A stretch of 5,739 nt of DNA from contig JABMQM010000461.1 of NCBI GenBank assembly GCA_013203195.1, positions 1 through 5,739 of the forward strand, in the 5' to 3' direction. Shown one piece after another: positions 1-4,443 of this stretch. A program made the position numbers and the translations under genes. The notes beneath the pieces are model-generated. The model made no database searches. It was not told the DNA's origin and worked only from the letters and a program-made list of their open reading frames with translations. Origin of the DNA: Desulfobacteraceae bacterium (GTDB lineage Bacteria > Desulfobacterota > Desulfobacteria > Desulfobacterales > UBA11574). Position 1 is the stretch's first letter. Every line of letters begins with the position of its first letter.

Positions 1-520
1 CGACTTTTTCACGGGTCTCTCTATAAATTGCGTCCGTGGACCAAACAAGACCTTCATGAAAAGAAAGGTCGTTATCTATTAAGGCATTTTTTGTTTTTTC
101 CAAAATTTGACCTGACGGATAAGCCAGGTTATTCCCATCGTCTCTGTAATGCCGCGATGTGCCTTCATCAATGACGGCACCGGTGGCGACAATAATATCT
201 CCGATTTTAACCTTTTTAGAGACGGCCCCGCACCAACCGAAAAAGATAATTTTACGCACGCCCCAGGCTACGAGCGTCTCCAGCACCATGGCCGCATAAG
301 GCGCCCCGATAATCGGGCCGGTAACTGCCAGGTCTTTTTGCAGACCGTTTCCAACAATCAGCTTGCCAATAAATAAATTGCTGACATGATCCTGTCCCAA
401 ATCCAGTTGCCTGCGAAGTGCATCCAGATCATTCCGGTTGGATACCATCACGGCAACAGGACCCAAATCCGGCGCGTTTTCCGCTTTTCCGGGTTTTACA
501 ATCGAATCATCAGTATACAT
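1..520 (-). CDS. Nucleoside phosphorylase (PNP/UDP family), 3' end cut by window edge
   Basis: The reading frame stays open from an ATG at 520 to the left edge, giving 173 residues without a stop; family members are usually about 240-260 aa, so roughly the last third is missing. It should catalyse phosphate-dependent cleavage of nucleosides to base and ribose-1-phosphate in the cytoplasm. Family signs: GPxxGAPYAAMxLE at residues 68-81, a glycine-rich strand-loop IIFFGWCGAV at 91-100, then GDIIVATGAVIDEGTSRHY at 107-125, and the start of the conserved late motif VWSTDAIYRET at 159-169. The FGWCGA loop corresponds to the phosphate/base-pocket loop of the family. An in-frame stop lies eight codons upstream of the ATG, so this is the first usable start; the ribosome site in front is weak. 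It follows the PC4-like gene by 21 bases on the same strand, suggesting one transcript. Base specificity (uridine, purine or methylthioadenosine) cannot be read from this part. Confidence 0.85.
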   Translation of the reverse strand, partial: MYTDDSIVKPGKAENAPDLGPVAVMVSNRNDLDALRRQLDLGQDHVSNLFIGKLIVGNGLQKDLAVTGPIIGAPYAAMVLETLVAWGVRKIIFFGWCGAVSKKVKIGDIIVATGAVIDEGTSRHYRDDGNNLAYPSGQILEKTKNALIDNDLSFHEGLVWSTDAIYRETREKV

Positions 521-541
521 GTTCTTTATGAGAAATTCAGG

Positions 542-793
542 TTAAACCGGTTTTGCCAGCCCTGCAAGCTCGTCTTTGACCTCATCAATAATCTCGTAAA
601 ACCACAATAGATCCTCAATGGAGAGACGGCCGGCCCTGCGCTGGGATTCTGATCCGTCTTTTTTTGTATATACCCGCGGGCCGATCTGAAGCTTCGGTTC
701 CCCGCCGGCATATTGGTTGATCGAAATTACAAGCCCGGTTTCCTCGCATTTCCACTCGTGCAATACCTTGTCCTTCTCAGCGTCAAATGCCAT
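542..793 (-). CDS. Small PC4/p15-like putative nucleic-acid-binding protein
   Basis: This 83-residue protein shows the layout of the PC4 (transcriptional coactivator p15) fold. Residues 20-45 give beta strands with VISINQY at 22-28, LQIGPRVY at 35-42 and a charged turn KKDG at 44-47. A basic, glycine-containing stretch (QRRAGRLS, 51-58) follows, then an amphipathic helix IEDLLWFYEIIDEVKDEL at 59-76. This matches the order strand, Y/F-x-G turn, strand, GR-x-LS, W-containing helix seen in PC4. PC4 homologues bind single-stranded DNA as dimers, so a DNA- or RNA-binding or regulatory role is inferred. An in-frame ATG exists 12 bases upstream (805), but GGAGG lies between the two, five bases before the ATG at 793, so I chose 793. 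It is the first gene of a likely two-gene unit with the nucleoside phosphorylase. The assignment rests on motif layout, not on a search; the gene itself is secure. Confidence 0.7.
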   Translation of the reverse strand: MAFDAEKDKVLHEWKCEETGLVISINQYAGGEPKLQIGPRVYTKKDGSESQRRAGRLSIEDLLWFYEIIDEVKDELAGLAKPV

Positions 794-798
794 AAAAT

Positions 799-803
799 CC
801 TCC
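799..803 (-). promoter_or_regulatory. Shine-Dalgarno site of the PC4-like gene
   Basis: On the minus strand this reads GGAGG, followed by ATTTT and the ATG at 793. It overlaps the first in-frame ATG (803-805), which therefore is unlikely to be the main start. The site sits next to one of the repeated ATAAAATC boxes. Confidence 0.75.
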
Positions 804-807
804 ATTA

Positions 808-830
808 ATAAAATCGCTCCCCGATTTTAT
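808..830. repeat. Perfect inverted repeat, 9-bp arms, in the PC4-like gene leader
   Basis: The arms ATAAAATCG (808-816) and CGATTTTAT (822-830) are perfectly complementary around a 5-base loop, CTCCC. A third copy of the eight-base core ATAAAATC lies at 792-799, across the spacer and start codon of the PC4-like gene. On the minus strand, TATA-rich sequence at 826-833 could be a -10 element, so the palindrome may be a DNA operator at the transcription start. If transcription starts further upstream, it would be a hairpin directly before the ribosome site. Which of these applies cannot be decided from sequence alone. Confidence 0.5.
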
Positions 831-835
831 ATAGT

Positions 836-854
836 GCCCTGCTTACAGCAGGGC
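836..854. repeat. Perfect inverted repeat, 7-bp GC-rich arms
   Basis: GCCCTGC (836-842) and GCAGGGC (848-854) flank the loop TTACA. Nine A residues follow at 857-865 on the plus strand. An intrinsic terminator needs a T run after the hairpin in the direction of transcription; here the T run would precede the hairpin on the minus strand, so it is not a standard terminator in either direction. It lies just upstream of the TATA-rich element proposed for the PC4-like gene, a position typical of an operator. Confidence 0.5.
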
Positions 855-894
855 TTAAAAAAAAATTGAATTCTGCAGACAACGAACAACGGAC

Positions 895-913
895 ATCGAG
901 CGTTTCGCTCGAT
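895..913. repeat. Perfect inverted repeat, 8-bp arms with TTT loop
   Basis: ATCGAGCG (895-902), TTT, CGCTCGAT (906-913) forms a tight stem-loop inside the divergent intergenic region. It is preceded by the repetitive stretch AACGAACAACGGAC (881-894). The shape suggests a small dispersed intergenic palindrome (REP-like), but only one copy is seen here, so this is a guess. No T run follows on either strand that would make it a terminator. Confidence 0.45.
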
Positions 914-1029
914 TAGAGTTATAAAATGCCATGAATTCATCTCTGCTGCAAGTTATTGTTTTTGATTAGACAAAAATAAGAGATGGCCCCGCAATTATCG
1001 TCGAGAAAGACTCTGAGATTTAAAAAAAA

Positions 1030-1057
1030 TTGCTTTCACCAATCTTTTTATGATACT
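1030..1057 (+). promoter_or_regulatory. Weak candidate promoter for the ornithine aminotransferase gene
   Basis: TTGCTT (1030-1035), a 16-base spacer and GATACT (1052-1057) make a poor sigma70-type match (3/6 and 4/6). TATGAT at 1049-1054 is a better -10 on its own but has no -35 at a proper distance. Transcription from here would give a leader of about 30 bases. The remainder of the 794-1094 gap holds only the inverted repeats listed separately. Confidence 0.25.
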
Positions 1058-1081
1058 TTTTCAATAGTTTCAATAAATGAA

Positions 1082-1088
1082 AGGAGGG
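1082..1088 (+). promoter_or_regulatory. Shine-Dalgarno site that fixes the rocD start
   Basis: AGGAGGG lies six bases before the ATG at 1095. An in-frame ATG at 1077 lies upstream of this site and has no ribosome site of its own, so the shorter protein starting at 1095 is preferred. Confidence 0.8.
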
Positions 1089-1094
1089 ACATTC

Positions 1095-2297
1095 ATGGAC
1101 GCCCAATATTACATCGATCTGGAAGAACAGTTTGGGGCTCACAATTATCAGCCTCTGGATGTAGTTCTGCAGCGAGGGGAAGATATCTGGGTCTGGGACG
1201 TGGAAGGCAACAAATATCTGGACTGCCTTTCGGCCTATTCGGCGGTTAACCAGGGTCACTCCCACCCTAAAATCAAACAAGCCATGATCGACCAGCTACA
1301 GAAACTGACCCTGACTTCCCGCGCTTTTCACAATGACCAGTTGGGATTGTTTTATCAAGAACTCTGCGCCTTAACCAATACTCACAAGGTTTTGCCGATG
1401 AACAGCGGTGCTGAAGCCGTGGAAACCGTCATCAAAGCCGTCCGCAAGTGGGGCTATAAAATCAAAGGGATTCCGCCTGACCGGGCCGAGGTGATTGTCT
1501 GCCAAGACAACTTTCACGGCCGCACCATCTCAATTATCGGATTCAGCACCAACCAGCAGTACCGGGATGGTTTTGGCCCTTTTACCCCCGGCTTTAAGAT
1601 CATACCTTTTGGAGACACCGGGGCTCTGGAAAAAGCCATCACTCCCAATACGGTGGCTTTTCTGGTTGAACCGATCCAGGGTGAGGGCGGAGTAATTGTA
1701 CCGCCAACGGGGTATTTGAAGGAAGTTAAGTCCATTTGTGAAAAGCATAATATTGTTGCCATTTTTGATGAGATCCAGACCGGACTGGGCCGTACCGGCA
1801 AATTGCTCGCCGAAGAGCATGACGGCGTCGAGGCTGATGTGACCCTTATCGGCAAGGCGCTGTCAGGAGGATTTTACCCTATCTCGGCTGTTTTGTCGAA
1901 TTCCGAAGTTTTGGGCGTCTTTATGCCCGGTGATCACGGCAGCACATTCGGCGGCAATCCTCTGGCGTGCGCTGTTGCCCGCGCGGCCCTCAAAGTCTTA
2001 ATCGAAGAAAAAATGATCGAAAACGCCGCCAAAGTAGGCGATTATTTCATGTCCAAACTCAAAGCAGTCAAAAGTCCCCACATCAAAGAAGTCCGGGGCA
2101 AGGGGCTGCTGATCGGAGTTGAACTTGTTCCCGAGGCCGGAGGAGCCCGCCGCTTTTGCAAACAACTGCTTCAGCAGGGCTTATTATGCAAAGAGACTCA
2201 CGAGTCTGTCATCCGATTTGCGCCGCCCTTGACCATTTCCAAAAAAGATATCGATTGGGCTATGGATAGAATCGAGCCGGTGCTCAAAGGCGCTTGA
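1095..2297 (+). CDS. rocD: Ornithine aminotransferase (ornithine--oxo-acid transaminase)
   Basis: This complete 400-residue, PLP-dependent class III aminotransferase transfers the delta-amino group of L-ornithine to 2-oxoglutarate, giving glutamate-5-semialdehyde and glutamate, and so links arginine/ornithine with proline and glutamate metabolism in the cytoplasm. The sequence follows the ornithine aminotransferase subfamily closely: AHNYQPL at 15-21, AYSAVNQGH at 47-55, LTSRAFHND at 73-81, NFHGRT at 139-144, EPIQGEGG at 192-199, DEIQTG at 225-230, the PLP lysine K254 in [16 protein letters not shown], and RFAPPL with R374. Counterparts of the human substrate and switch residues Y55, Y85, R180, E235 and R413 are all present (Y18, Y48, R143, E197, R374), which argues against an acetylornithine or GABA aminotransferase. 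Human F-W-G-R is F-H-G-R here. Length is normal and no damage is seen. It appears to be transcribed alone: a 313-base gap separates it from the next gene. Whether it works for breakdown or for proline synthesis is not evident here. Confidence 0.95.
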   Translation: MDAQYYIDLEEQFGAHNYQPLDVVLQRGEDIWVWDVEGNKYLDCLSAYSAVNQGHSHPKIKQAMIDQLQKLTLTSRAFHNDQLGLFYQELCALTNTHKVLPMNSGAEAVETVIKAVRKWGYKIKGIPPDRAEVIVCQDNFHGRTISIIGFSTNQQYRDGFGPFTPGFKIIPFGDTGALEKAITPNTVAFLVEPIQGEGGVIVPPTGYLKEVKSICEKHNIVAIFDEIQTGLGRTGKLLAEEHDGVEADVTLIGKALSGGFYPISAVLSNSEVLGVFMPGDHGSTFGGNPLACAVARAALKVLIEEKMIENAAKVGDYFMSKLKAVKSPHIKEVRGKGLLIGVELVPEAGGARRFCKQLLQQGLLCKETHESVIRFAPPLTISKKDIDWAMDRIEPVLKGA

Positions 2298-2610
2298 CAA
2301 TGACCTAAAACCTGCAAAAAACCGTTCTGTTAAAGATCAGGGTTATCTAAGTTGCAATCTTAACGCTTGTAATGGAGCAACCGAAATAGCCTGGCGATAT
2401 ATTTTTTATGGTAAGTAGTGAAGATAGTAGCAAGATACATGGAATTATAATTTGAGAGGACAAACCACAAAATACGAGGTTCCCCTTTATTTTTCACGTG
2501 AGGAATATTGTTTGAATATCACGCAATCTATATGTTATGTATTTTTTAACACCCGGACGAGACCGATCTATGGCATTAACCTTTAAAAGAATCAAAACAG
2601 GAGCAGTTTG
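2298..2610. other. Non-coding gap between rocD and the binding-protein gene
   Basis: This 313-base, AT-rich stretch has no credible gene. No clear intrinsic terminator for rocD is visible. A perfect TATAAT at 2446-2451 has no -35 partner at a normal distance. Another weak promoter candidate for the binding-protein gene is TTGTTT (2508-2513), a 17-base spacer and TATGTT (2531-2536). An imperfect stem (CGTG at 2497-2500 with CACG at 2520-2523, and ATATT at 2505-2509 with AATAT at 2515-2519) overlaps this candidate -35 and might be a regulator site. These are suggestions only. Confidence 0.4.
2599..2603 (+). promoter_or_regulatory. Shine-Dalgarno site of the binding-protein gene
   Basis: AGGAG lies seven bases before the ATG at 2611. 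An in-frame TTG directly before that ATG (2608) is only four bases from the site, so ATG 2611 is the start. Confidence 0.7.
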
Positions 2611-3411
2611 ATGAAAAAAACATTCGTTTTCGTTGCTTTATTATCTGCATTGTCTCTGATGTTTGCCATGGCTGCCTCGGCGGGTCCTGCCATGGATCGT
2701 ATCATGAAGAAAGGGGAGTTGGTGGTTGGCACAAGCGGCGCACAGCCGCCGATGACAGCCACCACCAAAAAAGGAGAGATCATCGGGCTGGATGCTGACA
2801 TTTCGAGGGCAATGGCCGATGCAATGGGTGTTAAAATAAAATTTGTTTCAATGCCATTTGCCAAGCTTCTTCCGGCCCTCGAAGCAAACCAGGTAGACAT
2901 GATCCTGTCGGGCATGACCATAACCCCAAAGCGCAATCAAAAGGTGGCGTTCGTGGGTCCGTATCATGTTTCTGGAAAGGGAATCCTGGCCGTGGCCGAG
3001 AAGTATGCTGCCTTGCAACAGGCAAAGGGATTGGATACACCGGAGGTTACTGTTGCAGCTCTGAAGCATTCAACCAGCCAGAAATTTGCCGAGACGTTAA
3101 TATCCAAGGCAAAATTGATCCTTACCAATTCCTACGAAGAGGCAATTGATCTTCTTTTCAAGGGTAAGATCGATGTCATTGTAGCTGATTTTTATTTTTG
3201 TGCACTGACGGCTTACCGCTACCAAGATAAGGGGCTGATAGCAGGGGCGTCGCCCCTTACCTTCGAACCACTGGGCATCGCCATGACCGAAGATACGCTG
3301 TTGATCAACTGGGTGCAGAATTTTATGACCTTTCTTCAAGGTAGTGGCAAATTAAAAGAGATGGGTGTGAAGTGGCTTAACGGCGGCTCATGGATTGATG
3401 AATTACCTTAA
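2611..3411 (+). CDS. Secreted family 3 solute-binding protein, probably for an amino acid
   Basis: This 266-residue protein has the form of the periplasmic receptors of polar amino acid ABC transporters (SBP_bac_3). Residues 1-24 are a signal peptide: MKK, a hydrophobic core, and a likely cut after ASA. The mature part begins with the usual AMDRIMKKGELVVGT (27-41). IIGLDADISRAMADAMG (57-73) is the standard G-x-D-x-D helix segment, and DMILSGMTITPKR (96-108) is the family hallmark. R108 normally holds the ligand carboxylate, and D193 in VIVADF the ligand amino group. KHSTSQ (152-157) is the second-lobe loop. These residues favour an alpha-amino acid ligand; which one is unknown. No lipobox cysteine is seen, so it should be free in the periplasm. 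No permease or ATPase gene is next to it; the neighbours are an ornithine aminotransferase and a deacetylase. It may serve a transporter encoded elsewhere or act as a sensor partner. It seems to be its own unit, since a good promoter follows its stop. Confidence 0.88.
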   Translation: MKKTFVFVALLSALSLMFAMAASAGPAMDRIMKKGELVVGTSGAQPPMTATTKKGEIIGLDADISRAMADAMGVKIKFVSMPFAKLLPALEANQVDMILSGMTITPKRNQKVAFVGPYHVSGKGILAVAEKYAALQQAKGLDTPEVTVAALKHSTSQKFAETLISKAKLILTNSYEEAIDLLFKGKIDVIVADFYFCALTAYRYQDKGLIAGASPLTFEPLGIAMTEDTLLINWVQNFMTFLQGSGKLKEMGVKWLNGGSWIDELP

Positions 3412-3418
3412 GCGGTGA

Positions 3419-3448
3419 TTGAGATCAGATGTTTTGCAGAAATATAAT
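3419..3448 (+). promoter_or_regulatory. Sigma70-type promoter of the deacetylase-cytochrome unit
   Basis: TTGAGA (3419-3424, 5/6 match to the -35 consensus), an 18-base spacer, and a perfect TATAAT (3443-3448) lie in the 73 bases between the binding-protein stop and the deacetylase start. Transcription would start near 3455, giving a leader of about 30 bases. This is the best promoter match in the window. It argues that the deacetylase and cytochrome genes are expressed independently of the binding-protein gene. Confidence 0.6.
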
Positions 3449-3472
3449 TCCATAAAGAAACTTGAGCATTAA

Positions 3473-3477
3473 AAGGG
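3473..3477 (+). promoter_or_regulatory. Shine-Dalgarno site that selects the deacetylase start
   Basis: AAGGG ends seven bases before the ATG at 3485 but only one base before the in-frame ATG at 3479. The spacing favours 3485, which shortens the protein by two residues. Confidence 0.6.
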
Positions 3478-3484
3478 AATGCGC

Positions 3485-4441
3485 ATGACGACAACAGGAT
3501 TCGTATATGATGAAATATATCTGCAGCATGACACCGGACCGCACCACCCGGAAGGGCCTCAACGGCTTACAGCCATCTATGAGACCTTAGAAGCCGCGGG
3601 ACTGCTCGATAAACTTCTGCTTATAAAGCCTGAGCCTGCGGAAAGAAGTTTTATAGAACTTTGCCACGAACCCACTTACATCGACATTCTTAAAAATGCG
3701 GTAAATAGTTCTCTTGATTATTTGCATACGCAGGAGTGCCCTTTATGCCCCGCCACTTTCGAAGTAGCCCTGAGTGCTGCCGGAGGGGTGCTCAAAGGAG
3801 TAGATGCGGTGATGGAAGGCCGGGTGAAAAACTGTTTTTGCGCAGTCAGGCCTCCCGGCCACCACGCCGAACGGTCCAAAGCCATGGGGTTTTGTTACAT
3901 CAATAATGTTGCCGTTGCTGCAAGATATCTTCAAAAGCAACACGGCGTGGAACGTGTTTTGATACTGGACTGGGACGTGCACCACGGCAACGGCACCCAG
4001 CATATCTTCGAAGAAGACCCCGCTGTATTTTACATAAGCCTTCATCAAGAGCCTTCCTCCTGCTACCCCGGCACGGGCTGGGCGCAAGAAACAGGCAACG
4101 GTAAAGGTAAAGGATACACCCTTAATTTTCCCATGGCTCCCGGCGCAGGAAATGAAGAGTATCTCGAGGCCATGGAAAAAGCAGAACAGGCCATGGAAAA
4201 ATTCAGGCCGCAGTTCGTCCTTGTCTCTGCTGGTTTTGATGCCCACTTGGCCGATCCCTTAGCGCATATAAAGCTCACTCGCAAAGGCTATCAAGAACTG
4301 ACTCGCAAAGTTAAGCACATCGCCGATGTTCACGCCAAAGGCCGGCTTGTTTCCGTGCTTGAGGGCGGATATAACCTCAAGGCACTGGGAGAGTCGGTGC
4401 AAACCCATATTCAGGTTCTTATGGAAATGGAGGTGTTCTAA
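3485..4441 (+). CDS. Histone deacetylase family (class II type) zinc amidohydrolase
   Basis: This 318-residue protein belongs to the arginase/deacetylase fold family that includes class II histone deacetylases, bacterial HDAH and acetylpolyamine amidohydrolases. Such enzymes remove acetyl or other acyl groups from lysine or amine substrates. All catalytic parts are visible: RPPGHHAE at 122-129 with the paired histidines H126/H127, LDWDVHHGNGTQ at 161-172 with zinc ligands D164 and H166, SAGFDAH at 248-254 with zinc ligand D252, and EGGYN at 293-297 with transition-state tyrosine Y296. The N-terminal HDTGPHHPEGPQRL (15-28) and YPGTG (194-198) are also family standard. DWDVHHGNGTQ is the class II signature, so the enzyme should be active. 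It has no signal peptide and should be cytoplasmic. Two cysteines in CPLCP (85-89) are not family landmarks. The next gene, a secreted cytochrome, overlaps its stop codon by one base. The substrate is unknown: protein lysine, acetylpolyamine or another amide are all possible. Confidence 0.92.
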   Translation: MTTTGFVYDEIYLQHDTGPHHPEGPQRLTAIYETLEAAGLLDKLLLIKPEPAERSFIELCHEPTYIDILKNAVNSSLDYLHTQECPLCPATFEVALSAAGGVLKGVDAVMEGRVKNCFCAVRPPGHHAERSKAMGFCYINNVAVAARYLQKQHGVERVLILDWDVHHGNGTQHIFEEDPAVFYISLHQEPSSCYPGTGWAQETGNGKGKGYTLNFPMAPGAGNEEYLEAMEKAEQAMEKFRPQFVLVSAGFDAHLADPLAHIKLTRKGYQELTRKVKHIADVHAKGRLVSVLEGGYNLKALGESVQTHIQVLMEMEVF

Positions 4442-4443
4442 TG
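4429..4443 (+). promoter_or_regulatory. Ribosome site and TAATG stop-start overlap
   Basis: GGAGG (4429-4433) inside the end of the deacetylase gene lies seven bases before the cytochrome ATG (4441-4443). That ATG shares its A with the deacetylase TAA stop (4439-4441). The arrangement allows translational coupling and makes a shared mRNA nearly certain. Confidence 0.85.

Noticed and set aside
149..610. Plus-strand open frames opposite the nucleoside phosphorylase
   Set aside because: Their translations look like no family and lie antisense to a clear conserved protein; they have no ribosome sites.
836..865. Hairpin plus A/T run as an intrinsic terminator
   Set aside because: The tract is A on the plus strand after the hairpin, and on the minus strand the T run comes before the hairpin; neither orientation terminates.
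931..940. ATGAATTCAT palindrome as a regulator site
   Set aside because: A 10-base AT-rich palindrome is expected by chance, and it matches no known operator in a meaningful position.
983..998. TGGCCCC followed by GCAATT as a sigma54 promoter
   Set aside because: The required GG to GC spacing of the -24/-12 elements is not met.
2294..2299. TTGACA across the rocD stop codon as a -35 element
   Set aside because: No -10-like hexamer lies 15-19 bases downstream.
2408..2455. Fifteen-residue open frame in the gap after rocD
   Set aside because: No ribosome site precedes it and nothing in it is recognisable.
3743..4246. Minus-strand open frame of 167 codons opposite the deacetylase
   Set aside because: The opposite strand carries every catalytic motif of a deacetylase; the antisense frame has no recognisable features.
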